Both the position numbers and the translations under genes were made by a program. 18,780 nt of DNA from contig DAIUAL010000042.1 in assembly GCA_036847245.1 (NCBI GenBank), positions 1 to 18,780 of the forward strand. The letters run 5' to 3'. Below are positions 7,440 through 16,089 of this stretch, piece by piece. The stretch comes from UBA4661 sp002405405. Lineage in GTDB: Bacteria; Bacteroidota; Ignavibacteria; Kapaibacteriales; UBA4661. The notes below the pieces were generated by a model, which was not told the DNA's origin, did not search any database, and saw only the letters and a program-made list of their open reading frames with translations. Within the stretch, counting starts at the first letter, position 1; each line of letters begins with the position of its first letter.

Positions 7440-9533
7440 ATGCTCAAACTCTGGTTTCGCCTTCAACTCTACATATGTGTCTGTGGGATGCTTCTGCTGC
7501 AAGGATGTTCACATCTTCCCAGCAATATTGCCTTACCTGAATTTTCAACACTAACCACTATACCGCTGTACGACTCAACACTTACATTAAATGATTTTAT
7601 TGGTAATGACACAACCTTTCTCCGGAAGGATTCTCAGGGCAATCTCTTTATCGAGGAAACACGCGCTATTGCACCAATAGCAATCGGTGATTCACTTCGG
7701 ATTGACGCACAAAATATCTCTTACTCAACCACACTTAATAATCAAACCGGTATCCTTAATTCAGTCGAAACATTAGGAAGTGTCACCACACCGATTCAAA
7801 CTCTTTTTGCAGGATTAGGGTTAAATCTTCCCCTGAGTGGCACTATTCCCATTTTCCCCGGCACACCTGATGTTGGTGTTGGCCTTGCTCCGATCGCCAT
7901 TCAATGGAATGATGCTCTTCGCTATGTGATTTTAGAATCGGGAACATTTATTGTACGTGTAACCAATCAACTACCGATAGACATTACTCTTCGCCCGGCA
8001 TCAGGGCAAACATTGCCAGGATTACTTGTGAATACGGGATTCAGTATAATCTATTTGACTATACCAGCCAATCAAGCTCTGATTCCTGCCAATGGAACAA
8101 CAACATTATCACTCAACGTACCGAGCGGTACTCGTTTTCAAGCAGGTATGACCATTCAAGCACAGTTTTTTGCAGGACCTGCGACTAATCTGACCTACAC
8201 TCAACAAAATGGACTTGTCTTTACCTTTAGTCTACAGAATGTCCGTATTCAAGAAGCAGATGTTGATGTTGCTCCTCTTGCTCTAACATTTCCAATTACC
8301 TTACCACTTGGCAATGGTGTTAGACTGACCGGAGCACGCCTACGCAATGTTGTCGCCTCGATGAATCTCAACAATGGCTTTCCGCTTGGTGGTACAGCCG
8401 TCATTACACTTCCACAACTCATTAATACTAACACAAATCAACCCTTTACTCAGCAATTATCGATTCGACCTTCGCAAAACAATCAAGCATTGGTTGTACA
8501 AACCCCTATAGGACAAACATTTGATCTACGCCCGACAAGCAATGATGCCAACGGCATCATGGATAGTGTACGCTTGCAATTAACTACGAGTATTCCGCAA
8601 ACACGTGCCATTATTCGTGGCTCGAATACCGTTGCTATTTCAGGTTCTCTTGCTCGCACACAACTATTGAGTGCGCAGGGAGTTTCACTTCGGAATTTGA
8701 GTATTTCGACTCGTAGCTTGGTCAATTTTACACTATCTGAGCAGGTCAATCGTTTTCGATTTACCAATCTCGGTTTGCAATCTTCGCAAATTGGCCTCAC
8801 AATCAGCAATGGTACAGGCATATCAGCAAATCTTTCAGGCAATGCACGTTTTCTTGCCGGTAATGGCACGACAATGGACAATCTGCCAATCCCATTACAA
8901 GGTATTCGACCAGGCACGCGGAATGGCTCACTTTCGACACCTGCCATTACAGAAATTACTGTTGCGCAACGTGGTCCTAATTTCGCGGAGATACCCCGTC
9001 AGGCAGAATTTACCGCTACTGTTGTTCCGCGTGATACTGCTTTTTCCGTAGCTTCTACGGATAGTATTAGTGGCTCTGCTCGCATTCGTATCCCGGTTTT
9101 CATGCGTGTTCTTGGTGGAACATATTCCAACACATTTTCTGTCAATCTGAGTGATTTACAATCAGCATCAAACAATATCGATAGCGCAAGTATTCGCCTT
9201 GAAATCCTTAATCGCATACCGGCAAGTGCTTCTCTAGTTTTTCGCTTTATAAATGCAGGAGGGCAAACGATCCTCACACTACCGCAAACAGGGGTAGTTA
9301 CTGTTCTTGCACCTCCCGTAACAAACAGTCGCCCGACATCGCCACAGTTCAGCAGCATATCTTTAGCAGTACCCAAAGAAAGTATTCCTGCCCTGCTGCA
9401 AGCGCAACGCTGTACGGTGGAAATTCAAATCAATACACCTGGCTCTGCCTCCAACCAATTCGTCCAATTTTTGACCTCTGACTACGTTCAAGTCAAGGCT
9501 CAACTTCGTGTAGCACTCAATACTAAACAATAG
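7440..9533 (+). CDS. large secreted lipoprotein with repeated beta-rich modules, function unknown
   Basis: I do not recognise a named family. The 697-residue protein begins with a short signal and a lipobox, LLQGC, with the lipidated Cys at 23, so it is probably anchored to a membrane surface. The rest is rich in Thr, Ser, Asn, Leu and Ile, with alternating patterns of beta-sandwich repeats and almost no Cys. A loose motif of the form LxIxNxIP recurs near residues 171-187, 377-393 and 585-601. Related NGFPL- or NGTG-containing strands occur near 310-316 and 456-462. It ends in a strand-like YVQVKAQLRVAL. A beta-barrel gene follows after 62 bases, so the two probably work together at the outer membrane. 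No catalytic motif was seen. An adhesin, a barrel-associated plug or an envelope scaffold are all possible. Confidence 0.75.
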   Translation: MLKLWFRLQLYICVCGMLLLQGCSHLPSNIALPEFSTLTTIPLYDSTLTLNDFIGNDTTFLRKDSQGNLFIEETRAIAPIAIGDSLRIDAQNISYSTTLNNQTGILNSVETLGSVTTPIQTLFAGLGLNLPLSGTIPIFPGTPDVGVGLAPIAIQWNDALRYVILESGTFIVRVTNQLPIDITLRPASGQTLPGLLVNTGFSIIYLTIPANQALIPANGTTTLSLNVPSGTRFQAGMTIQAQFFAGPATNLTYTQQNGLVFTFSLQNVRIQEADVDVAPLALTFPITLPLGNGVRLTGARLRNVVASMNLNNGFPLGGTAVITLPQLINTNTNQPFTQQLSIRPSQNNQALVVQTPIGQTFDLRPTSNDANGIMDSVRLQLTTSIPQTRAIIRGSNTVAISGSLARTQLLSAQGVSLRNLSISTRSLVNFTLSEQVNRFRFTNLGLQSSQIGLTISNGTGISANLSGNARFLAGNGTTMDNLPIPLQGIRPGTRNGSLSTPAITEITVAQRGPNFAEIPRQAEFTATVVPRDTAFSVASTDSISGSARIRIPVFMRVLGGTYSNTFSVNLSDLQSASNNIDSASIRLEILNRIPASASLVFRFINAGGQTILTLPQTGVVTVLAPPVTNSRPTSPQFSSISLAVPKESIPALLQAQRCTVEIQINTPGSASNQFVQFLTSDYVQVKAQLRVALNTKQ

Positions 9534-9595
9534 AAATACACGGACAGTATGCGCTGTGCAACCTCTGATGTTATTGTTTTGTCCTTTTTTTTCGC

Positions 9596-11110
9596 ATGAT
9601 CATGAATACCTTTCTACATTCTAATTTACGCTTGCTTTTGTACTGCATTGCTCATGTCATACTTTACATGGGATATTGCATCTTCATGCCAATGTCTGTA
9701 CACAGTCAGTCTCTCGCTGATATTCGCGGACTAAGTTTAGGACGCACAGGTGTGGCATCAGCACGTGGCGCAGATGCTCTTGTTGTTAATCCGGCAAATA
9801 TTGCAATTACCTATTCGGTTACTGCGAATAACATGATTTTTGGTCGTTCGGATACAACATCTGCATTCAGCATTGTACTAGCAGGTGTTGGTGCCTTAGG
9901 TGGTCTTGATGCTATGAGCATGAATGATTTTACATACTATTTTGGCGGTGATGGAAGAAATCCTGATGGCACCATACGCCAACGACGACTTTCCACCGAT
10001 GAACGGAATCGCTTGCTCACACTCATTGACAACGCACCTTTCTATGCACATGCCGATATACATGCGTTTGGTTTGACTTTTGGTTTGGGTAATGCCGGTG
10101 TTCTTGGCTTTTCCGCGAATAGTACTACACAAGTTAGCGGGCAATTACCTCGCAATCTCACTGCTATTGCGCGTGATTATACCGGTGAGTCAGCACTAAT
10201 GATTGATCATGCTAGTTTCAGCTTGTACTCTGCTGTTAATGCTCAACTTAGCTACGCACTTCATGTCTTACCGCTAACTTCCACGGGAGTAGTACGAGCA
10301 TTGGCAGCGGGGGCATCATTCAAGTATATTGTCGGCTTGGGTTATGCGCAACTTGATTCAGCGAATATGAATATCACACCTTTTCGTCCTGTCGGACAAG
10401 ACCCAAATTTCACCATCAATTCGTATGCCTTACAAATGAGCTATGGCATGCGCGGCGGTGGTCTATGGGGACCGGATATAGGAGGTACGCCATTCAATAA
10501 TCGTACTATGAGCAGTGGCTTTGGTATGGATATTGGCGCGACAATACAGTTAGCTCTCTTCAATGAACAGGTTCCTGCAATTACAGCAAGCATAGCGCTC
10601 GCCGACATGGGAGTAATGACATGGAATAATGGCTTCCTACGCTCTATCAACAATGCACGGGATACATTGCGGAGCCTACAAACTATCGCTCAAAATGATT
10701 CATACTTTGACAAATTCAATAATCTTAAATCTGAACAAGATAATCTTTCATTTTCTACAGGGCTACCAACCCAACTGCGTATTGGTGGTATGATTGATCT
10801 CCATGGACTTGGCCTTCTACCTCTACGTGGTATGTTTGATTATATTCAAGGATTCAATTCTTTGGGCATGAATACAACATCGCCACGCATAGGTATTGGT
10901 GTTGAACTTGCCAATCAAGGATTTATTCCGGCCCTCCGAACAGGTATGCAAATTGGAGGGCGTGAAGGTATGACATGGACGGCAGGTCTTGGTTGGAATG
11001 TTCCCGGAGTTTTTGCTTTTGATGTTGGTTTATGGTCAGTGAATGCGCTTCTCAGTGCATCAGCTCGACCAACGGTTGGTACAGGGCTTCGCTTAAAATT
11101 TGGTGCATAA
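9596..11110 (+). CDS. outer-membrane beta-barrel protein (FadL/DUF5723-like)
   Basis: The 504-residue protein has an N-terminal signal with a long hydrophobic core, ending near SVHSQS (about residue 34-39). The mature start GLSLGRTGVASARGADALVVNPANI (in part at 45-68) matches the pattern seen in FadL-like and DUF5723-type barrels of the FCB group, where LGRTG and NPAN mark the first strands. The remainder alternates Gly- and aromatic-rich strands and ends in GTGLRLKFGA, a typical closing strand. Two in-frame ATGs (9596 and 9602) are possible starts. It lies between the lipoprotein gene and acpS, 16 bases before the latter, so the three are probably one transcript. Transport of a hydrophobic substrate or a role in surface assembly cannot be told apart from the sequence. 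Confidence 0.75.
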   Translation: MIMNTFLHSNLRLLLYCIAHVILYMGYCIFMPMSVHSQSLADIRGLSLGRTGVASARGADALVVNPANIAITYSVTANNMIFGRSDTTSAFSIVLAGVGALGGLDAMSMNDFTYYFGGDGRNPDGTIRQRRLSTDERNRLLTLIDNAPFYAHADIHAFGLTFGLGNAGVLGFSANSTTQVSGQLPRNLTAIARDYTGESALMIDHASFSLYSAVNAQLSYALHVLPLTSTGVVRALAAGASFKYIVGLGYAQLDSANMNITPFRPVGQDPNFTINSYALQMSYGMRGGGLWGPDIGGTPFNNRTMSSGFGMDIGATIQLALFNEQVPAITASIALADMGVMTWNNGFLRSINNARDTLRSLQTIAQNDSYFDKFNNLKSEQDNLSFSTGLPTQLRIGGMIDLHGLGLLPLRGMFDYIQGFNSLGMNTTSPRIGIGVELANQGFIPALRTGMQIGGREGMTWTAGLGWNVPGVFAFDVGLWSVNALLSASARPTVGTGLRLKFGA

Positions 11111-11126
11111 CTCGGAGTGATTTGCC

Positions 11127-11507
11127 ATGATTATTGGTATTGGTACAGACATTATCGAAATTCATCGTATGCGTGATTCCCTAACACGGTATGGCGAACA
11201 TTTCACAAAAAAAATTTTCACCACAACTGAGTGTTTGTACTGCTTGAATAAACCTGACCCTGCAATCCACTTTGCAGCACGTTGGGCAGCAAAAGAAGCA
11301 TTTGCTAAAGCATATCGTACCGGCATTGGCGAGCATATCGGTTGGCATGATGTTGAAATTCAGCGTGCAAGTAATGGAGCACCACACCTTGTGCTATACG
11401 GGACGATTGCGACATACTGTCTAGAGTACACAATTCATCTTTCATTATCACATGTGCATGAATATGCCGTGGCCATGGTGGTAATCGAAGATCGTAAACG
11501 CCTGTAA
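11127..11507 (+). CDS. acpS: holo-[acyl-carrier-protein] synthase
   Basis: AcpS transfers 4'-phosphopantetheine from coenzyme A to the Ser of apo acyl carrier protein, activating it for fatty acid synthesis in the cytoplasm. The N-terminus MIIGIGTDIIEI contains the metal-binding Asp8. The second signature, FAARWAAKEAFAKA (49-62), contains Glu57. The family motif SLSHVHEYAVA lies near 106-116. Length (126) is typical. A GGAG Shine-Dalgarno sequence nine bases before the ATG and a 16-base gap to the barrel gene support co-transcription. Confidence 0.96.
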   Translation: MIIGIGTDIIEIHRMRDSLTRYGEHFTKKIFTTTECLYCLNKPDPAIHFAARWAAKEAFAKAYRTGIGEHIGWHDVEIQRASNGAPHLVLYGTIATYCLEYTIHLSLSHVHEYAVAMVVIEDRKRL

Positions 11508-11547
11508 AAACGCAGAACAACATATATCACATTGAGATTTTTTTCTG

Positions 11548-12726
11548 ATGAACATCCTGTATCTTTCTCATACACCGCTGTATCCTTTTGACAATGCTCT
11601 TGGCTATTTAGCATACTCTACGATAAAAGCACTTCACCATGAAGGGCACAGATGTACTCTCCTCAGTATTGCACAAAGCCATGAGCAACTTTCCACTGCA
11701 TTTGATACCATAACAGTACGAACCATTACAATACCACCACCCGTACAACACATTGCAAAGACTATTCGTTTTTGGCAATTGCCTTATCCTTTTGCTTGGC
11801 GATCATGGTATAGCAGTACATATGAAGAAACACTATTGGAATTAGTGAATACAGAGTCTTTCGATCTCATCCATGTTGATGACATTCGCATTCTTGCGTA
11901 CATTGAGCAAATCCGTTTACGAAGAGCAACACCGCCTGTAGTTACTTGGTGTTCATCGCTTTTATCAACCACGGCTCTTTACCAAATACAGAATGAACGT
12001 GAAATCCTTCGTAAAGCAGTCCTGCTCTATCAACGTTCAGCTATCAAGCGAGTAGAACAGCGTTTACTTGAGCAAGCGCATACAACATTTTTGTTGAATG
12101 ATCACACACCACCCGCCCAGAATAATCTGAGAGTAAAGAATGATATACAACCACTTTTTACACCATCGACAACAGTAAAAGCAGATTATTCCAACACACT
12201 GTTTTCTTTACTTGATTTACAAAACCCTTTGCATATACCGTCTGTCGAATGGCTGTTAGGCAATATTTTACCACTCATGGAGCAATACTTTCCACCTCAC
12301 ACATGGGGTACAGATTATCATCTTGGAGGAAATAATCCACCTGCTCATATTCTTCAATACGACAATCCTGCAGAGCATTTACACTTACACCCGAATCCTT
12401 CTTCGGTTATTGATTTTCTTTCACGCTACGATATCATGATTGCTCCGCAACCAACCTCTAATGGACTCGCTTTTAATGTTCTACATGCAATGGCATACGG
12501 CAAAGCTGTCATCGCAACATCGAACACAATACAGGGTATTCCTTGTAGCCATGGCGAGAACATCCTTGTGGCGAATACACCCAAAGAATTTGTACAGTGT
12601 ATAGGATTACTGCTTCATGATGCCGACTTAAAATCTCGTATCCAAACACAAGCACTGAACTTTGTTAAAACACATTACAACTCAACGCTACCCCTTATAC
12701 AAGCATATGAAGAGGTTCTCACATAG
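11548..12726 (+). CDS. GT-B glycosyltransferase-like protein with altered donor site
   Basis: The 392-residue protein has the two-domain layout of GT4-type transferases and resembles the convergent neighbour at 12766-13977. Both begin with a MxxLxxxxxxPYPxD-like start and share HILQY/DILQY, HGENIL and TPxxF segments near the C-terminus. The donor-site motif differs. The neighbour has GMRLKIVEAM; here the matching stretch is GLAFNVLHAM (306-315), replacing Arg, Lys and Glu by Ala308, Asn310 and His313. The FGSLDW segment is also lost and the central region is shorter. The frame is intact over its whole length, so it is not an obvious pseudogene. It may be a non-catalytic paralog, a partner protein or an enzyme with another donor. 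Start: ATG 40 bases after acpS, with no Shine-Dalgarno sequence. Confidence 0.75.
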   Translation: MNILYLSHTPLYPFDNALGYLAYSTIKALHHEGHRCTLLSIAQSHEQLSTAFDTITVRTITIPPPVQHIAKTIRFWQLPYPFAWRSWYSSTYEETLLELVNTESFDLIHVDDIRILAYIEQIRLRRATPPVVTWCSSLLSTTALYQIQNEREILRKAVLLYQRSAIKRVEQRLLEQAHTTFLLNDHTPPAQNNLRVKNDIQPLFTPSTTVKADYSNTLFSLLDLQNPLHIPSVEWLLGNILPLMEQYFPPHTWGTDYHLGGNNPPAHILQYDNPAEHLHLHPNPSSVIDFLSRYDIMIAPQPTSNGLAFNVLHAMAYGKAVIATSNTIQGIPCSHGENILVANTPKEFVQCIGLLLHDADLKSRIQTQALNFVKTHYNSTLPLIQAYEEVLT

Positions 12727-12756
12727 TTTCTTAGATAGTTTCTCACATAGTTATCA
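12721..12756. repeat. three degenerate 12-base tandem repeats at a stop codon
   Basis: ACATAGTTTCTT, AGATAGTTTCTC and ACATAGTTATCA follow one another without a gap. The first copy contains the TAG stop codon of the glycosyltransferase-like gene. The copies differ at two to four positions, so the array is small and decayed. Confidence 0.55.
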
Positions 12757-12777
12757 AGTATGTGATTAATTCTTTTT
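12743..12777 (+). terminator. weak hairpin with T-tract after the 11548 gene
   Basis: TCACATA (12743-12749) and TATGTGA (12759-12765) form a 7-base-pair stem with a nine-base loop, followed by TTAATTC and a run of seven T on the plus strand. The T-run lies inside the last codons of the convergent minus-strand gene. The stem is AT-rich, so termination would be modest. Confidence 0.4.
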
Positions 12778-13977
12778 TTGCTGAAGCAAGTGTTCATAAA
12801 ATTGAAGAGCATGACGAATAACACTCTGCCAAGAATAATTGGTTTCTGCCGTTCTGCGAGCATTATTAGATATTTTATTTCGTAGTACATTGTCTTCCAT
12901 ATATCGGCGAATACAAGTAATAAAATCATCGGGCGTTTCAGCAAAAAGTATATTCTCACCATGCTCACCGATAATCCCTTCCGCTCCTACTCTTGTCGAA
13001 ATAATCGGCACACCGGCACTCATTGCTTCGACAATTTTCAACCGCATACCACCACCACTCAAAAGCGGCACGACCATTACGGTATATTGATTCATAAACT
13101 GTGGCGCAGAAGGAACATTGCCATGAACAGTAACATGTTCCAACATGTTATATTGAAGAATGTCAGCACCGGGCTTTTTGCCACCGATATGAAATGTTAC
13201 TTCCGGTAATTGCTCGCGTAATTTCGGATAGACTTCTGCCATAAACCAATGAATTGCCTCGATATTGGGTGCCCAATCTAAACTGCCGAAATAGAAAATG
13301 CTCTGTGGCTCTGTCTGTACAGAAGAATCAGGAACAAACGCCTCTGTATCGACACCGGCTGGCATGACAGCAATAGGACCCGTATAGCCTAATGCTTGCA
13401 CACGAGTGGCATCTTCGGGAGTGATCGTCAAAACACCATCCGCTGTAGGAAATATCTCAGCTTCAAATCTTTTCATACGATTTGTAAGTAGCTGATAATA
13501 CCAAGATTTAAAGAGGTTCGTGGAGTTTTGCGCAAGCCGCTGTGTAATCACATATTCGATATTCTGTGTACGTACCACGATGGGTATTGTAGTAACAGTA
13601 CGCAATGCAGGTATCATGTAGGCAACAAAGGTTGACTCAATCTGAATAATGTCAAATGGTTCCGATTCAAGCACAGCAAGAATCATCGACACAAATTCTT
13701 TTGAAACAAATCGTTCCAAATTATAGGGAAGCCTCGAAAAAAAAAGATTTCTTACAGCATCGCTGATACGAATATCCGTGTTGATATCGGTAGTAAAAAT
13801 ACGCGTACAGGCATTACTCATAACTTTGGGATCTTGATAATGCTTGTTGGTATTGAGTGCACATATCGTTACGTCATGTCCTGCGTCATATAACGACTTT
13901 GTTGTATGATACACGCTGATAGCACCGCCATCATCAAGTGGATACGGAATACGTGAAGTGATGTGAAGAGTTTTCAT
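12766..13977 (-). CDS. GT4-family glycosyltransferase
   Basis: The 403-residue GT-B protein probably transfers a sugar from a nucleotide donor during polysaccharide or glycolipid synthesis at the cytoplasmic face. The acceptor domain opens with MKTLHITSRIPYPLDDGG. The donor domain starts near YFGSLDWAPNIEA (229-241), followed by HIGGKKPG at 263-270. The donor-binding motif GGGMRLKIVEAMSAGVP (308-324) supplies Lys314 and Glu317. This is the motif style of the PLxxGGGxRxKxxEAM subgroup. Acceptor and product cannot be told. It is convergent with the related, altered protein at 11548-12726, with only 39 bases between stop codons. A DUF2911 gene with its own terminator lies upstream, so this gene is probably transcribed alone. 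Confidence 0.9.
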   Translation of the reverse strand: MKTLHITSRIPYPLDDGGAISVYHTTKSLYDAGHDVTICALNTNKHYQDPKVMSNACTRIFTTDINTDIRISDAVRNLFFSRLPYNLERFVSKEFVSMILAVLESEPFDIIQIESTFVAYMIPALRTVTTIPIVVRTQNIEYVITQRLAQNSTNLFKSWYYQLLTNRMKRFEAEIFPTADGVLTITPEDATRVQALGYTGPIAVMPAGVDTEAFVPDSSVQTEPQSIFYFGSLDWAPNIEAIHWFMAEVYPKLREQLPEVTFHIGGKKPGADILQYNMLEHVTVHGNVPSAPQFMNQYTVMVVPLLSGGGMRLKIVEAMSAGVPIISTRVGAEGIIGEHGENILFAETPDDFITCIRRYMEDNVLRNKISNNARRTAETNYSWQSVIRHALQFYEHLLQQKKN

Positions 13978-14001
13978 AAAATCTACAATAAGAATGAAAA
14001 T

Positions 14002-14010
14002 ATAATACCA
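14002..14010 (-). promoter_or_regulatory. possible extended -10 promoter for the 13977 glycosyltransferase
   Basis: On the minus strand TGGTATTAT matches an extended -10 element (TGn plus a one-mismatch TATAAT). It sits between the upstream terminator and the start codon and would give a leader of about 18 bases. No -35 box is found at the right distance. Confidence 0.35.
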
Positions 14011-14022
14011 TCAAATGACGAC

Positions 14023-14059
14023 AAAAAAGCCGCATGGAGATTAATTTCATGCGGCTTTT
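14023..14059 (-). terminator. strong rho-independent terminator after the DUF2911 gene
   Basis: A perfect 12-base-pair stem joins AAAAGCCGCATG (14025-14036) to CATGCGGCTTTT (14048-14059) around an 11-base loop. On the minus strand the stem runs straight into six T, and it starts 24 bases after the stop codon. The flanking A and T runs would also let it work on the plus strand, but no plus-strand gene ends there. Confidence 0.9.
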
Positions 14060-14082
14060 GAGGCATAATTATGCACGTACAT

Positions 14083-14958
14083 TTATCTTTTCAATCCAGC
14101 AATCAATTTTTTGTTAAGCCCTACATAGTCATCATTTTTTGCTTTGGTTGCCTGCTCAATAGAAAGATTTGCAGTTGTAATCGCCTCGGCATTTTGCTTC
14201 AAGCGAACAAGAATTTTTGCTTTCAAATGATTCACCCAAAATGCGTCGGGACGTTTTGCAAGTGAAGCATTCACCCACTCTAATGCTACCTTATCATCAA
14301 TACCTGCATCATAAAAATAGCTTGATGCAGAGAAATAGGTATTTGCTGCCTTGGCTGCATCCGTTTCAGTGCTTGCAGCTGTCGCTTTTTCTTTGACATC
14401 AGCAACAATTTTTTCTTTGTCATTAAATTCAATTGGTACTTTAACACTTGTCTTTTCCCAAGCAATTTCAAGATGAGCACGATGCAATTCAATATCGGTA
14501 ATATCAATTGCAAAGGTTTCAACACTTGATGGGAGCGTTACCGATTTCACTTTTACACGAACAGCATCTTCTTCTTGTTTGTATTCTGTCCATTGGCGCA
14601 AACCACTGTTCTTATTAAAAATCACTGTCCACTCTTTTTTCTCAGGAATTGAAAACAACGTATATGTACCTGCTGTCAGGCGTGTACCGCCAATAGTAAC
14701 ATCATTGCTGAAAGTAATTTTTGTCGGCTGATTTGCTGCTGTGCGCCACAATTTGCCATAGGGCACAAGGTCGCCAAAAGCAACACGTTTCTTCAAACTC
14801 GGACGCGAATACTCCACCGTGATATCAGTTGTACTGACACGTTGTTTAAGCGTTGAAGCTGGGCTTGGTTGCGGCACTGTTAATTGTGCAAACATAGATG
14901 TTGCGCTCATGACAGCACCAACTGCTAATACCGAAAGAAAACGAACAGATAAAGTCAT
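14083..14958 (-). CDS. secreted DUF2911 domain protein with C-terminal TPR-like region
   Basis: DUF2911 proteins are common in Bacteroidota and relatives and have no established activity. The start chosen is the ATG at 14958, because it opens a clear signal peptide (MTLSVRFLSVLAVGAV, ending at SMFA before QLTV). The frame also extends to a GTG at 15015, which would put 19 unlikely residues before the signal. The DUF2911 domain covers roughly the first half, with motifs VEYSRPSLKKR, YGKLWRTAANQPTKITF and AGTYTLFSIP typical of the family. The last 90 or so residues form helices with a TPR-like pattern (residues AANTYFSASSYFYDAG onward). The product has 291 residues and is probably periplasmic. 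It is a single-gene unit, closed by a strong terminator and divergent from era. Confidence 0.9.
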   Translation of the reverse strand: MTLSVRFLSVLAVGAVMSATSMFAQLTVPQPSPASTLKQRVSTTDITVEYSRPSLKKRVAFGDLVPYGKLWRTAANQPTKITFSNDVTIGGTRLTAGTYTLFSIPEKKEWTVIFNKNSGLRQWTEYKQEEDAVRVKVKSVTLPSSVETFAIDITDIELHRAHLEIAWEKTSVKVPIEFNDKEKIVADVKEKATAASTETDAAKAANTYFSASSYFYDAGIDDKVALEWVNASLAKRPDAFWVNHLKAKILVRLKQNAEAITTANLSIEQATKAKNDDYVGLNKKLIAGLKR

Positions 14959-15109
14959 AGAAAAACCACGATAAAATTGTGAATGGAATAAAAGTGAAAT
15001 TACTTTTGAGATCACTTCAAGACAAGCAAATTAGCACAACGCTTGCTTTCTTTCTAATTTGTAACATTCTTTCTTAGCCATGCCTGCATGATCTTTATCT
15101 CAAAACTCT

Positions 15110-16057
15110 ATGGATAATCATTTCGGACTTGAACAATCTGTTCCCCACTCTATACCAACCCATGCCGGCTATATTGCTATTGTCGGCAAACCGAATGTTG
15201 GCAAATCAACTTTGATGAATGCTATCGTTGGTACAAAACTCTCCATTGTTTCAAACAAGCCCCAAACGACCCGCAAGCGCGTTCTTGGGATTTACTCGAC
15301 CGAAACAACGCAAATTGTCTTTCTCGATACACCGGGTATTATCAAGCCGAGATACGAACTGCAACGTACAATGATGACCTATGTGGAGCAATCTATAAGT
15401 GGTGCTGATGCTATTCTCATTCTTTTGGAAGCGCAGGACTTTGGCAAACGTCAGGCACCTGACCCAACCAAACTACTTACAGATACGCGCACGCTTGTAG
15501 GTAACCCACCACAACCCATTGTTGTTGCCTTTAACAAAATGGATGCTTTACATGATAAGAAGCAAGTCTTGCCATACATGGATGTTTTTCTTTCTTCTGG
15601 CTTTGCCAAAGAATGCATTGCACTGTCGGGTTTGCAGAACAAATATGTTGATGACTTGCTGACGATTCTGAGCAAGTATATGCCTGAAAATCCTTTCTTC
15701 TATGATCCTGAGAATCTCAGCGAATTGCCCGAACGATTCTTTGTGTCCGAACTTATTCGTGAAGTCATCTTTCATAAATTTCGTGAGGAAATCCCCTACT
15801 CTACTGAAGTACACGTCATCGACTTTAAAGAACGGGAACAGGGCAAATGGTTCATCTCCGCAGAAATCATTGTCGAGCGCGACACACAAAAACGCATTGT
15901 CATCGGTGAGGGTGCATCACAGCTCAAGATTATCGGTCAACAAGCACGTACCGCCATCGAAGAGCACTTAGGACAGCCAGTCTACTTAGAACTTTTTGTT
16001 AAAGTACGCGAGGGCTGGCGCGAAAATCCAACGCATTTACGGTCGTTTGGATATTGA
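15110..16057 (+). CDS. era: GTPase Era
   Basis: Era binds the 3' end of 16S rRNA and checks assembly of the small ribosomal subunit. The GTPase domain shows G1 GKPNVGKST (26-34), G3 DTPG (73-76) and G4 NKMD (142-145). G5 is SGL (173-175), where SAL is usual. The C-terminal KH domain carries the RNA-binding loop in GEGASQLKIIG (266-276). Length (315) is slightly above the usual 300 because of about 18 extra N-terminal residues before GYIAIVG. No Shine-Dalgarno sequence is seen before the ATG. The gene is divergent from the DUF2911 gene and convergent with rlmD, 32 bases away and without a visible terminator. Confidence 0.97.
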   Translation: MDNHFGLEQSVPHSIPTHAGYIAIVGKPNVGKSTLMNAIVGTKLSIVSNKPQTTRKRVLGIYSTETTQIVFLDTPGIIKPRYELQRTMMTYVEQSISGADAILILLEAQDFGKRQAPDPTKLLTDTRTLVGNPPQPIVVAFNKMDALHDKKQVLPYMDVFLSSGFAKECIALSGLQNKYVDDLLTILSKYMPENPFFYDPENLSELPERFFVSELIREVIFHKFREEIPYSTEVHVIDFKEREQGKWFISAEIIVERDTQKRIVIGEGASQLKIIGQQARTAIEEHLGQPVYLELFVKVREGWRENPTHLRSFGY

Positions 16058-16089
16058 GATCGAATTATTTGATACTGACCGAAATTTGC

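Noticed and set aside
8483..8947. 154-codon ORF on the minus strand inside the lipoprotein gene
   Set aside because: It is fully contained in a gene with signal peptide and clear promoter, and its translation is rich in Arg, Pro and Cys as expected for an antisense shadow.
9542..9592. GGACA and TGTCC followed by eight T between the lipoprotein and barrel genes
   Set aside because: Only five base pairs around a loop of more than 30 bases; the T-run alone does not support a terminator.
14959..15015. GTG-started extension of the DUF2911 gene
   Set aside because: It would place 19 residues before a textbook signal peptide; the ATG at 14958 is the better start.
15548..15889. 113-codon ORF on the minus strand inside era
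   Set aside because: It is the antisense of conserved Era sequence and shows no motif of its own.
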